Shown here: in pieces, positions 18,785-28,040 of the stretch
Layout: every line of letters starts with the position of its first letter
How positions within the stretch are numbered: position 1 is the stretch's first letter
Assembly (NCBI GenBank): GCA_028768545.1
Contig: CP054838.1
Coordinates: forward strand, 985,501 to 1,049,500
DNA length: 64,000 nt
Reading direction: 5' to 3'
DNA from: Desulfobacter sp.
GTDB taxonomy: Bacteria; Desulfobacterota; Desulfobacteria; Desulfobacterales; Desulfobacteraceae
Position numbers and translations under genes: made by a program
Notes under the pieces: model-generated
Databases searched by the model: none
What the model saw: the letters and a program-made list of their open reading frames with translations, nothing else
Told to the model about the DNA's origin: nothing

Positions 18785-19689
18785 CAGGATCCCATTAATA
18801 GCCCGATGCCTGCAACAGCAATCACAGCGCCTGCAAATGCCCGCAAAGAGACCTTTTCCTTGTGGATGTAAATGGAAAAGGGAATAATACAGACCGGGCT
18901 CATGGATAAAAAGGTGGAGGCCACCCCGGTGGTGAGGTAGTGGAGCACTAAAAGGGAGAGGGAGACCCCGAGAAAAGGGCCGATGATTGAGCCTGTGAGA
19001 GTATAGGTGAACGCTTTTTTATCCTTTAATGCCATGCTGACCCGTCCCCATTCTCGGGTCAGGGTAAAGAGGAGGGCAGAACAGGCAAAGGCGGCAATGG
19101 CACGGACCTGGGTGGCGGCAAAAGGATCTAAAAAACCCTCCTGGGTCTGCATGCCGGTTTTGCTCAACACATATCCGACTGCCTGGCCCAGCATGGCGCC
19201 GAGACCCCAAAATATTCCTTTTACATTGATTTTTGGGTCATTGGTTTTTTCGGGGTCCTTTTTTTCAAGGATCACCATACCGACCCCGGCCAGGGTGATG
19301 AGTATTCCAATCCATTGAAGGGGCAGGTAGATATCTGATAAAAATGCCCAGCCGAGAATGGCTGCCATGGGAGCGGCAAGGCTGAACAAGAGCAGGGCAA
19401 GTCTCGGCCCTAATTCCACCAGGGCCTTGAACAGGCAGATATCTCCCAAAAAAAAGCCCACCACTCCCGACAGGCTCAAATAGATCCAGGCGCGTTCAGG
19501 AAAATTGCAGGGAATAATATTTCCGGTCTTAAAAAACTGATAGGCCCCGAACAAGACCAGGGCCGCGAAGATCCTGACAATATTGACAGGGGTGGAGCCT
19601 ACCCGCTTGGAGGCAGCACCGAACAATTGGGCGCTGATGGTCCAGCAGACAACCGTGGCAATGGCAATCATTTCGCCTGTATATGGCAT
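18784..19689 (-). CDS. EamA/DMT-superfamily permease
   Basis: This 301-residue protein has about ten hydrophobic segments, arranged as two EamA-type repeats of five. The first repeat opens MIAIATVVCWTISAQLFGAAS and the second begins at ILEKKD with a following IFWGLGAMLGQAVGYVLSK. DMT permeases export or import amino acids, sugars or nucleotides across the inner membrane; the substrate is not visible. The ORF is intact. It is convergent with the broken TrpB2-type gene, and its 3' end abuts that gene's terminator. The upstream gene on the same strand is about 150 bp away, so it is probably a single unit. Confidence 0.85.
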   Translation of the reverse strand: MPYTGEMIAIATVVCWTISAQLFGAASKRVGSTPVNIVRIFAALVLFGAYQFFKTGNIIPCNFPERAWIYLSLSGVVGFFLGDICLFKALVELGPRLALLLFSLAAPMAAILGWAFLSDIYLPLQWIGILITLAGVGMVILEKKDPEKTNDPKINVKGIFWGLGAMLGQAVGYVLSKTGMQTQEGFLDPFAATQVRAIAAFACSALLFTLTREWGRVSMALKDKKAFTYTLTGSIIGPFLGVSLSLLVLHYLTTGVASTFLSMSPVCIIPFSIYIHKEKVSLRAFAGAVIAVAGIGLLMGS

Positions 19690-19842
19690 GTCAGACTCCA
19701 GGCAAAAATTTGATTCTTCTCAAACAATGCAGAAAAGGGGCTTTCCCCATGGTTAAGACAAATTTCAAACCGTTCATTGTTAGATGAGAATGTGTCAGAT
19801 TACAAGAACAAAGATTTCAGATCCTATTTACAAGCCCTTTTT

Positions 19843-20682
19843 TTATTCAAAAACGGTCACCGGTTTCAAGGGCGTGGGCGGATAAATCTGTCCTGCATTG
19901 GGGGGCATGGAGTTGTATACCCAGTCAATGTCAACCTCTCCTGTTTTGATTCCGTGTTTTTGTTTCATGCCTGTAAATTTTCCCCGTACCAGAACAGATT
20001 CCAGGGTGGTTTTCAGCCCGAATACGGCCACCTCTGTATGTTCAGGGATGCTTTTTTTTCCCAGGGCTCCGGCCGGGAAAAGAAGTTTACTCAGACCCTC
20101 AACTCGGCAGGGGATAAATGGAATCAGGCATGGGAACCCGTCTTCTTCAATGATGGACAAGAATTTAAGACTCAAGGGGCTGGTAAGCATTTTTTTGCCA
20201 TAAGAGGTTAAGGGGGCATCCATGGGGGTGGCTGGGGATTGGCCTTTTAAAAAGGGGGTGAGCAGGGAATACCATCCAAGTTTTAATACCGGCAGGGAGG
20301 TTGCAGCCGTGGTTTCAACAAGATCAAAATAATGCACCCGGTGGATGGGGAAATAGGCGTTATATCGTTGCAGGGGGAAATTTTTATAGGTTTCAAGTTC
20401 AGGCCCCTGGTCTTTTTTGCCTGTCCAGCACATCTTTCCGGTCCAGAATTTTTTAGCCTGCCCTGCGAGAATAAAAAATGCCGCTTTGGGATTTTTTGTA
20501 AGATAATACTTGCTGTTTCCCCTGATAAATTGTCCAAGGGTCATGCAGGTGTCGTCCATGGCCATCAGAGAATTGATAAAGGTGATATGGGGTTTGCCTT
20601 CAAGGGTTTGGGTGGCGCAGAGCCCGATTTTCTCCATGGGGGCCATGGTGTTCATGTCAAAGGCATTAAAGCGATGTTTCAT
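19843..20682 (-). CDS. FMN-binding split-barrel (pyridoxamine oxidase-like) protein
   Basis: This 279-residue protein has an N-terminal region resembling the pyridoxamine 5'-phosphate oxidase-like flavin-binding split barrel: GKPHITFINSLMAMDDTCMT, then NPKAAFFILAG and a long ligand segment. The C-terminal part has no recognised motif. Its start overlaps the stop of the activase gene by four bases (ATGA), so translation is coupled and it belongs to the glycyl-radical operon. It may be a flavin-dependent reductase or a flavoprotein partner of the enzyme product; that is inference. No lesion is seen. The 3' end is followed by a short gene-free stretch before the permease gene. Confidence 0.65.
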   Translation of the reverse strand: MKHRFNAFDMNTMAPMEKIGLCATQTLEGKPHITFINSLMAMDDTCMTLGQFIRGNSKYYLTKNPKAAFFILAGQAKKFWTGKMCWTGKKDQGPELETYKNFPLQRYNAYFPIHRVHYFDLVETTAATSLPVLKLGWYSLLTPFLKGQSPATPMDAPLTSYGKKMLTSPLSLKFLSIIEEDGFPCLIPFIPCRVEGLSKLLFPAGALGKKSIPEHTEVAVFGLKTTLESVLVRGKFTGMKQKHGIKTGEVDIDWVYNSMPPNAGQIYPPTPLKPVTVFE

Positions 20683-21701
20683 TCCATAATCTCCTCTTTA
20701 TTCTGGGTTTCTCCCATGGGTCCTGTGGAAAATACTATTTTTTTGTTTATCCCGGACTGGATAGCCGTTTCTTTAAGTTTTTTCATTCTGGTTTTTTCAA
20801 TGGGCAGGCTGTTTTCATAGATCCAGGATCGCCCCAGCGCTTTATACTTGCTTTTGCCCAGGGGATTAAAGGCGCATAATTCCCACCTGGAAACCGCACC
20901 GCCCAGGTGATTCATGATAAATTGGCCGATGCCTTGGATGTTTTCTTCCCTGTCTGTGGTTTCGGGAATAATCGGGGTTCTGATCCAAAGATCTGTATTT
21001 GTTCTCTGCAAAAGATCCGGTAATCGTCTGAGATTCCCAAGAATTTTTTTGTTGTCTGTTCCGGTGAATTTTTTGTGCAGAACAGGATCAATCTCTTTGA
21101 TGTCAAAAAGCAGAAGATCAATATGGTCCATCAATCGTTCCAGAATATCAAAAGAGACCTGGCCGCAGGTATCCAATGCCGTATGAATTCCCCGGGCCTG
21201 AAGCTGCTCCAGCAGATTTCCAAGGAATTTATGCTGAAACGTGGCCTTTCCTCCCGAAAGGGTGACCCCTCCATCGGAGGTTTCAAAATAGGCCCTGTCC
21301 TTGACCAGTTCAGCCACCAGGTCATGGGCTCTCCAGTCTTTGCCCAGAATCTCCATGGAAAGGGTGGGGCAATGTTCGGCACATTCACCGCAGGAGAGAC
21401 AACGTTCGCGGTTGATGACCATGCCGTCAGGGTCTAAGGCCAATGCATTCTGCCGGCAGGTCTCCACGCAGATCTTACAGCCGATACAGCCTGAAGAATG
21501 CCAGACGATCTGGGGGGCGGGTGAAATGCTTTCCGGGTTATGGCACCAGCGGCAGGCCAGGGGGCATCCCTTGAGAAAGACCGTGGTGCGCAGGCCAGGA
21601 CCGTCTTCCGTGGACATTCTCTGGATTTCGAGCACCCGCCCTAAAATGCCTAGGCTCTTTTTTTCCAGGGATTGTTTTGGGGCGGTATTAGAATTGACCA
21701 T
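20679..21701 (-). CDS. glycyl radical enzyme activase (radical SAM), with altered GGE motif
   Basis: The start is an ATG at 21701 lying inside the last codons of the glycyl radical enzyme gene, and the product is 340 residues. It has the radical SAM cluster motif CPLACRWC (C-x3-C-x2-C) and a ferredoxin-like insert with CIGCKICVETC and CLSCGECAEHC, typical of activases of this family. It should abstract a hydrogen from the glycine of its partner using SAM. The motif GVTLSGGEA of family members reads GVTLSGGKA here: the codon at 21246-21248 is AAG in place of GAG (residue 152). The Glu binds the SAM amino group in known structures, so activity may be reduced or lost. The stop overlaps the next gene start. 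Confidence 0.85.
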   Translation of the reverse strand: MVNSNTAPKQSLEKKSLGILGRVLEIQRMSTEDGPGLRTTVFLKGCPLACRWCHNPESISPAPQIVWHSSGCIGCKICVETCRQNALALDPDGMVINRERCLSCGECAEHCPTLSMEILGKDWRAHDLVAELVKDRAYFETSDGGVTLSGGKATFQHKFLGNLLEQLQARGIHTALDTCGQVSFDILERLMDHIDLLLFDIKEIDPVLHKKFTGTDNKKILGNLRRLPDLLQRTNTDLWIRTPIIPETTDREENIQGIGQFIMNHLGGAVSRWELCAFNPLGKSKYKALGRSWIYENSLPIEKTRMKKLKETAIQSGINKKIVFSTGPMGETQNKEEIME

Positions 21702-24188
21702 GGCTGATCCGTTTGATGACCTCGTCCTGAAGCTCTTTCCCGATGCTGGTGAAATAGGCATTATACCCTGTGATCCTGACCAGAAGGTGGCGGTGATCCT
21801 TGGGGTTTTTCTGGGCATCCTTGAGCATTTCAGGATCCAGCATATTGATCTGAAGGGCCGTGCCCCCGTTTTTATTATATCCCTTTAAAAAGGCTTTGAA
21901 TTTTTTCTTGTGGTCCGGATCTTTTAAAAGGGAGGGGTTAAAGGTGATGGTGTGGGAGGCCCCGTTGGGCAGGTCGTTGACAAAGGCTTAGAAATCGTTT
22001 TTTGTACCTTTTTTTTACCGCCCAGCACCTTGCCCACTGAATTTGAATTGGCTGTGGGGCCGTTGATGTCCGCCCCGTTTGAAGGACAGATGGCATTGGA
22101 GAGAAATTGTCCTTGTTTTCTTCCGTCTGCACTGGCCGCCATAACATGGCTGTCCCCTGCCCAGTAATTCCAGGAGAGCATGCCCGGCCGGAACTGCCGG
22201 TGGGTGGAAAGGGTTTTATGCTTCCAGGTCTCTTTGCAGAAGATTTTCATGACCTGTCTTGCCAAATCATCTGCCTTGTCATCATCCCGGCCGTATTTCG
22301 GGGCCCGGTTTTTGGCCTTGGCCTGGAGGACTTCATACCCCTTCCAATTGGCTTTTAAGGCCTGGACCATCTGGGACATGGTGCATTCTTTTTTATTAAA
22401 GACCAGGTGTTTTATGGCTAAAAGAGAGTCCACAGTGGTGGCATAGGTCACGGCCTCCATGGTGGTAAAACTGATCTGTGCTCCCCCTCTTGTGATGTCT
22501 GTGGCTTTTTCCATACAGCCTTGAACCAGGCAGGATAAATAAGGGGTGGCAAAATAATCGTGGCGCAGGGATTCTGATAATTCATAAAGATCGACACATT
22601 GGCTGACAATATGGGCCATCTGGGTTTCAAAGGCCTCCATAAATTGTTCAAAGCTGTGAAACGAGTTTGGGTCTCCCGTGTCAGGTCCGTCCTGTTTGAT
22701 TTTTTCTGTTTTCCCGGTCACAGGATCGATATAGGCAATCAGATCTTTTCCCCGGGCCAGGACAAGCTCCACTGCCTTGAGCAGGTTTAAATTGTTGTCC
22801 ACGGTGCCGGACCTGTCATTGCCCACCATGGTGTTTTCAAGACACCCGACCGGGGCATAGTCATGGACATTTTTATCATGGATGAGATTTGGGATCCTTC
22901 CTTTTTGTCCCTGGAGGAGCATCCCGGCCATGGACCGTTCGTCAAAGTTTAAAAGAAAGGGGGCGCCCTGGCTTTTGCTGATCATGTCAATGCATTGGTC
23001 ATAGAGCTTTTCAGAACTGTTTTGGTGGAGCCTGACATTGGGTTTGGGCTCTAAAATGGGGGACATCTCGTCAATGACCTCAAGGATCATGAAGGTCAGT
23101 TCATTGGTCATATCCCGGCCGTTTTGGCCCATGCCGCCCAGGGTGACCAGCTGGCCGTAGCCTGCGGTAATTCCCTGGTTGCCGCAGCGGATGGTGGCGT
23201 CATAGGCTGTGTTGCAGTGGATCCAGAAGCATTTGAGGATTTCCTTTGCAAATTCCCTGTCCATGCCCGCAGCCTTTGATATTTCCCAATAGGGGAGCAG
23301 GTATTGGTCCATCCGGCCCAAAGAGACTCCGGGGCCGGGATAGTTTTCGTCGCTCATGATGAGCATATGGTTCATCCACAGGGCCTGGACCGCTTCCCAG
23401 AAATTCTGAGCAGGTACCCAGGGCACCTGGCAAAGATTTTCTGCCATCTGGACAAGTTCTGTTTTGCGGCTTTCTTTTTTTTCTTTTTCGGCAAGATCCA
23501 TGCAGAGGGCGCTGTATTTTTGGGCCAACTCCTTTGGCATCAGGCTTGCGGTTTTCATGGCCCGAAGCTGGGCGGCTGCCGGACCGGATTTTTGGGCCGG
23601 AGGGATCTGGTCCAACCGGGTGGATATTTCCTGGTGAATGCCCTTCCATCCCAGTTTCAAGGCTTTTTCATGGCCGGGTACAAGATGGCCGCTGGTCGCG
23701 CCGGCATTGCCGTATCCATGATCATGAAACCACTTGACCTTTGCCCTGATCCCGTTTTTGCCAAGGATTCGTTTATTATAGGCGGTTTGTTCTTTTTGGG
23801 TCAGGCACATGGAGGTCATGATATTAAACCGGCCCCCTGCAATGAGATCGCCCGGCAAAATTTCCTGGGGCAGGTGATTGACCATCACCTCTTTGACAAA
23901 AAGGGCCCGCCGTTCGGCAATGCTTTTGTCAAAAAAGTTTTTTCCAAGGGGAACCGGCCTTGAGGCCTGGGCATAGCCCCCCTTCATAACGTCAAACATC
24001 AAATAGGTCTCCGGCACAATATAATAGGTAAACTCATGGTATTGGAGGTCCCAGGGCGTGCCCGTGGTCCAGGCCGTATACTCGTTATTCCATTTTCTTT
24101 GGTTCCCTTTGAAGTAATAGTCTTTCAGCCATTGGATCCTCTGTGAATTTTGTTTTGTTTTCCGGTTCTTTTTTTTAATTGGATTCAT
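21688..24188 (-). pseudogene. glycyl radical enzyme (pyruvate formate-lyase-like) with frameshift and in-frame stop
   Basis: About 833 residues would be the full length, the family norm. The main frame (24188 to about 22017) holds the thiyl Cys in APVGCLENTM (22842-22844), the GCxE form typical of diol dehydratases, lyases and decarboxylases. A run of eight A (22009-22016 on the complement) breaks the frame; nine A would join it to the C-terminal frame ending 21688. That frame holds LVRITGYNAYF, whose Gly (21766-21768) is the radical site. In the joined reading a TAA remains at 21988-21990 (NDF-stop-AFVNDL). Substrate is unknown; the family includes isethionate and choline lyases. The start overlaps the regulator gene by 14 bp, and the activase start lies within the last codons. 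Confidence 0.85.
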
Positions 24189-24915
24189 GGGCCCCCGCTT
24201 TTGATTGGTCTATGAATTTTCGAAGATGGCTTTCCCCGTGGCTGAGCATATCCTTCATAATGGTTTTGGCCTTGTCCTCGTTTTGATCTGCAATGGCCCG
24301 GACCAGGCGGGTATGGAATCCGAAGACCTCGGGCACAAGGCTATGGTCTGAAAAGAATTTTACAGAGATGCTGATGTAAAATTGTTTCATGGAATTGAGA
24401 AGCAGGGGGTAGATCAGGTTGTCCGATGCCATGGCCAACAGATGGTGAAATTCAAAATCCAGTTGGGCCACCCTTTGTTTTTCTTTTGGGTTCATCTTTT
24501 TTTCCCGGTCAAGCAGGGCCTCAAATTGAGATAAATGGTCCTGGTTCCTTTTTTGGGCGGCCAGGCTTGCATTTTCCACCTCAAAGAGCAGGCGCATGTC
24601 CAGAACCGAATTTAATAGTTTTTCAGAGACCTGGCCCTCTCCGTATTCAAACAAGGTGGTCAAAACAAACAAGGAGCCTTGTTTTCGGTAGTCGTTAATG
24701 ACAGACCCTTTTCTCGGGACCATGGTGACAAGCCCTTTGGATACAAGGTCCACAAGTCCCTCGTGAACCACCGGACGGCTCACCCCCATCTTTTGGGCAA
24801 GCTCTCTTTCCGGAGGCAGTTTTTCACCAATTTTAAAGTATCCTGAAAATATCAGTTTTTCAAAATCCTGGATAAAAAGATCTCGAAGGCTTGAACTCTG
24901 AATGGGTTTGATCAT
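24175..24915 (-). CDS. GntR/FadR-family regulator of the glycyl radical locus
   Basis: This 246-residue protein has the GntR winged helix (FIQDFEKLIFSGYFKIGEKL, then SRPVVHEGLVDLVSKGLV) and a C-terminal FCD domain. It is the first gene of the locus, and its stop overlaps the start of the enzyme gene by 14 bp, so the two are co-transcribed. A palindrome of the FadR type (TGGT-AAT-ACCA) lies 26-38 bp upstream of its start. It therefore likely represses its own operon until the substrate or a related acid binds. The ATG at 24915 is the only good start. No lesion is seen in this gene, although its target enzyme is broken. Confidence 0.88.
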   Translation of the reverse strand: MIKPIQSSSLRDLFIQDFEKLIFSGYFKIGEKLPPERELAQKMGVSRPVVHEGLVDLVSKGLVTMVPRKGSVINDYRKQGSLFVLTTLFEYGEGQVSEKLLNSVLDMRLLFEVENASLAAQKRNQDHLSQFEALLDREKKMNPKEKQRVAQLDFEFHHLLAMASDNLIYPLLLNSMKQFYISISVKFFSDHSLVPEVFGFHTRLVRAIADQNEDKAKTIMKDMLSHGESHLRKFIDQSKAGAHESN

Positions 24916-24940
24916 GATTTTTTCCTATAAATTTTGGCTG

Positions 24941-24953
24941 GTGGTAATACCAC
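24941..24953 (-). promoter_or_regulatory. FadR-type operator upstream of the glycyl radical locus
   Basis: GTGGTAATACCAC is a 13-bp palindrome containing TGGT-N3-ACCA, the consensus operator of FadR and PdhR. It lies 26-38 bp upstream of the regulator ATG, a position fitting repression of the operon by its own regulator. Confidence 0.65.
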
Positions 24954-25060
24954 TATGAGAAATACGGTCTTAAAAGTCAAGAAAAAACTTCAGGTCTCTG
25001 CCTTTGAAAGAGAACTTCCGGCAATGGTTTTTTGGGGTATCTTGATAGAAATTCTCTTAA

Positions 25061-26485
25061 ATGGTATATTCATTCGATTTTTCAACTTTTAACAGCGGAA
25101 ATTACAAGGGCGTGAAGAAAAAGGATAAAACCATATACCGGTGCCGGTCTTGCGGGGGGCAGACCCCTAAATGGCTGGGCCAGTGCCCGGAATGCGGGGA
25201 CTGGGATTCTCTGGTCGAAGAAAAGATTCTGCCGAGGACACCGGGCAAAGCCGGCGCTGCAAGACCTGCTTTTGCGGCAAAGCCGGTGCCCATTGATTCT
25301 GTGGATGTGACCCAGTCCTTGCGCTTGAAAACTTCGATCACCGAGTTTGACCGGGTGCTTGGGGGGGGGATTGTGGACGGGTCTCTTGTGCTTATCGGCG
25401 GGGATCCGGGCATTGGTAAATCCACCCTCATGCTTCAGGTTTTGTCCACCCTGTCAAAGGCCGGAAAAAAATGCCTCTATGTTTCGGGTGAGGAATCCGT
25501 CAGCCAGCTTTCCATGCGGGGGCAGCGTCTGGACTCCTCTTGTTCCTCCTTGTTTGTGGTCTCTGAGACGGATTTGGATGCCATTCTGGCCATGGCGGAC
25601 AAGGATGCCTACGATGCGGTGGTCATTGATTCAATCCAGACCGTATTCCATCCGGATATCACCTCCACCCCGGGAAGCGTGGCCCAGATCAGGGAAGCAG
25701 CCATGCAGTTCATGCGCCTGGCCAAAACTTCTGGAACGCCCATTTTCCTGGTGGGTCATGTGACCAAGGTCGGGGCCATTGCAGGTCCCAGAATCATGGA
25801 GCATATGGTGGATACCGTGCTCTATTTTGAGGGGGACAAAAGCCATATTTTCAGGATACTTCGGGCGGTAAAAAACAGGTTCGGGTCTACCAACGAGATC
25901 GGGGTGTTTGAAATGAGAGAGCAGGGTCTCACCCAGGTGCCCAATCCCTCTGCCGTGTTTTTGTCAGAACGGTCTGCCATTGCGCCGGGATCCGTGGTCA
26001 CGGCCAGTATGGAAGGCAGCCGGCCCATTCTCGTGGAAATCCAGGGCCTGGTCTCCACCACAGGGTTGGGTACGCCTAGAAGGACCGTGTTAGGGCTTGA
26101 CAACCACAGGGTGGCCCTGATCGTGGCGGTCATGGAAAAACGCCTTGGCATGAACCTTTCAGGACTTGATATTTTCATGAATGTCACCGGCGGGGTCAGG
26201 ATTGCAGAACCTTGTGCAGACCTTGCCATTGCGGCAGCTTTGGCCTCAAGTTTTCTGGACAGGCCCGTGCACAAGGAGACCACTTTGATCGGGGAAGTCG
26301 GGCTTACAGGGGAAATTCGGGCGGTGAGCCATGCCCAGGCAAGGATCAAGGAAGCGGCAAAAATGGGATTTACGAGGTGTCTGGTGCCGGCCTCAACCCT
26401 AAAGCAGTTGTCAAAGGTAAAGGGCATGACCATTGAGAGTATTCGTTATTTAAAAGATGCTGTGGAGGTATTGTTTGAAGGGTAA
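25061..26485 (+). CDS. radA: DNA repair protein RadA
   Basis: This 474-residue protein matches RadA (Sms). It has the N-terminal zinc finger (CRSCG-x-TPKWLGQCPEC), Walker A GGDPGIGKST, the RadA motif VKNRFGSTNEIGVFEM and a Lon-like C-terminal domain. RadA is a branch-migration helicase that assists RecA in homologous recombination. The ATG at 25061 has no clear ribosome binding site; a GTG at 25112 would give MKKKDKTIYRC, the usual RadA start, and is a likely alternative. The 3' end overlaps rlmE by a few bases, so the two are coupled in one operon. Confidence 0.93.
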   Translation: MVYSFDFSTFNSGNYKGVKKKDKTIYRCRSCGGQTPKWLGQCPECGDWDSLVEEKILPRTPGKAGAARPAFAAKPVPIDSVDVTQSLRLKTSITEFDRVLGGGIVDGSLVLIGGDPGIGKSTLMLQVLSTLSKAGKKCLYVSGEESVSQLSMRGQRLDSSCSSLFVVSETDLDAILAMADKDAYDAVVIDSIQTVFHPDITSTPGSVAQIREAAMQFMRLAKTSGTPIFLVGHVTKVGAIAGPRIMEHMVDTVLYFEGDKSHIFRILRAVKNRFGSTNEIGVFEMREQGLTQVPNPSAVFLSERSAIAPGSVVTASMEGSRPILVEIQGLVSTTGLGTPRRTVLGLDNHRVALIVAVMEKRLGMNLSGLDIFMNVTGGVRIAEPCADLAIAAALASSFLDRPVHKETTLIGEVGLTGEIRAVSHAQARIKEAAKMGFTRCLVPASTLKQLSKVKGMTIESIRYLKDAVEVLFEG

Positions 26486-27086
26486 GGGGAAAAAGGGCGG
26501 TAAAGGGGGGCAGTGGGCAGATCATCTGACCCAGAAGGCCAAATCCCAAGGATATCCGGCAAGATCGATTTTCAAGCTTGAAGAGATTCAAAAAAAGTTT
26601 TGTGTGATGAAAAAGAAAGATCGGATTCTGGATTTGGGGTGTGCACCTGGCTCGTGGATGCTTTACGCGGCAAAACAGGTGGGAGATCATGGCCAAGTGT
26701 TGGGCATTGATTTAAAGGCCATTGAAATTAAGCTTCCCAAAAATGTCACAGCGGTCCAGGACAATATCCTGGCATTGGCAGATCCGCAATTTTTAGGGCA
26801 GGCTCAAGGCTTTGATCTGGTGATGAGTGATATGGCACCGGCCACCACAGGGCGTAAGGACGTGGATGCATTAAGGTCTTTTGAACTGTGTCGTATGGCA
26901 TTGGACACGGCCTTGAAAACGCTTTGGGCAAAGGGACATTTTGTTTGTAAAATTTTCCAGGGCAATGAATTCAAGGCGTTCGAGAAAGAGGTGAAAGCCT
27001 CTTTCAGGGAATGTAAAATATTTAAGCCGGAAAGTTGCAGAAAACAGAGTAAAGAAATATATATTATAGCAAAAGGTAAAAAATAA
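26475..27086 (+). CDS. rlmE: 23S rRNA 2'-O-methyltransferase RlmE (FtsJ)
   Basis: The protein is about 203 residues from a TTG at 26475, which is preceded by GGAGG with a 6-base spacing inside radA; the ATG at 26457 lacks such a site. It has the SAM-binding motif ILDLGCAPGSW and the K-D-K-E catalytic tetrad (Lys in SIFKLEE, Asp in VMSDMAP, Lys in FVCKIFQG, Glu in SKEIYIIA). The enzyme methylates the ribose of U2552 (E. coli numbering) in 23S rRNA. The Lys/Gly-rich N-terminus is normal. Spacing to the next gene is 9 bp. Confidence 0.92.
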   Translation: MKGKGKKGGKGGQWADHLTQKAKSQGYPARSIFKLEEIQKKFCVMKKKDRILDLGCAPGSWMLYAAKQVGDHGQVLGIDLKAIEIKLPKNVTAVQDNILALADPQFLGQAQGFDLVMSDMAPATTGRKDVDALRSFELCRMALDTALKTLWAKGHFVCKIFQGNEFKAFEKEVKASFRECKIFKPESCRKQSKEIYIIAKGKK

Positions 27087-27095
27087 GGAGGATCC

Positions 27096-27839
27096 ATGTC
27101 AGGACATAGTAAATGGTCGACCATCAAGCACAAAAAAGGGGCGGCAGATAAAAAACGGGGAAAAATCTTTACCAAATTGATCAAGGAGATTACCGTGGCA
27201 GCCCGCATGGGCGGAGGGGATCCCGAGGCTAATCCGCGCTTAAGACATGCCTTGAATGCGGCCAAGGCCCAGAACATGCCCAAGGATAATTTTGACCGGG
27301 CCATTAAAAAGGGAACCGGAGATCTAGAAGGGGTCAACTACGAAGAAATTGTATATGAAGGTTATGGCCCGGGCGGGGTTGCCGTGCTTGTGGAATGTCT
27401 TACCGACAATAAAAACAGGACCATTGCCGATGTCCGTTATATTTTTAACAAGGCCGGAGGGAATGTGGGAACTGACGGCTGTGTGGCCTGGATGTTTGAT
27501 AAAAAAGGGCTGATCTGCGTGTCCAAGGAAGATTCCGACGAAGATACCCTCATGGAAGTTGCCCTGGAAGCCGGTGCCGAAGATATCAAAGATGAGGGGG
27601 ATGTGTTTGAGATTATCACCGAGCCCGATGATTTTGACGGGGTAAAAGATGCGGTTGATGGTGCTGAAATACCCTGCCAGATGGCCGAAATCACCATGCT
27701 GCCCCAGAACATGACAGAAGTCGCGGGCAAGGAAGCCGAACAGATGATCCGGTTTATGGATGCTCTGGACGATTGTGATGATATCCAGAAATTTTATACC
27801 AATGCAGATATTCCTGATGAGGCCTTTGAGGCCATCTAG
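27096..27839 (+). CDS. yebC: YebC/TACO1-family protein
   Basis: This 247-residue protein matches YebC throughout: [19 protein letters not shown] at the N-terminus, then [29 protein letters not shown] and a conserved C-terminal domain. It follows an AAGGAGG site and lies 9 bp after rlmE. YebC proteins are described as translation or transcription factors; the exact role here is not visible. It is the last gene of the radA-rlmE-yebC unit, ended by a strong terminator. Confidence 0.95.
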   Translation: MSGHSKWSTIKHKKGAADKKRGKIFTKLIKEITVAARMGGGDPEANPRLRHALNAAKAQNMPKDNFDRAIKKGTGDLEGVNYEEIVYEGYGPGGVAVLVECLTDNKNRTIADVRYIFNKAGGNVGTDGCVAWMFDKKGLICVSKEDSDEDTLMEVALEAGAEDIKDEGDVFEIITEPDDFDGVKDAVDGAEIPCQMAEITMLPQNMTEVAGKEAEQMIRFMDALDDCDDIQKFYTNADIPDEAFEAI

Positions 27840-27870
27840 ATAAAGAAAATTTACATTTGGCATAAAAAAA

Positions 27871-27897
27871 GGAGCTGATTTTTCAGCTCCTTTTTTT
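27871..27897 (+). terminator. rho-independent terminator after yebC
   Basis: GGAGCTGA and TCAGCTCC form a perfect 8-bp stem with a 4-base loop, followed by seven T. Seven A precede it, so it could also act on the opposite strand for nadA. Confidence 0.85.
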
Positions 27898-28040
27898 GTT
27901 TCCAGGCGATTTTGTTTGAATTCAGGTGCGTTTATCTCAAAGGGGTGTTGCAGCCTTGGCGGAAAAATTGACACCAGGGTATTTCAATTTTAACGGTTTG
28001 GGTTTTCCTGGTGGCCAGGAGCAATACCATGATTTGTCCC

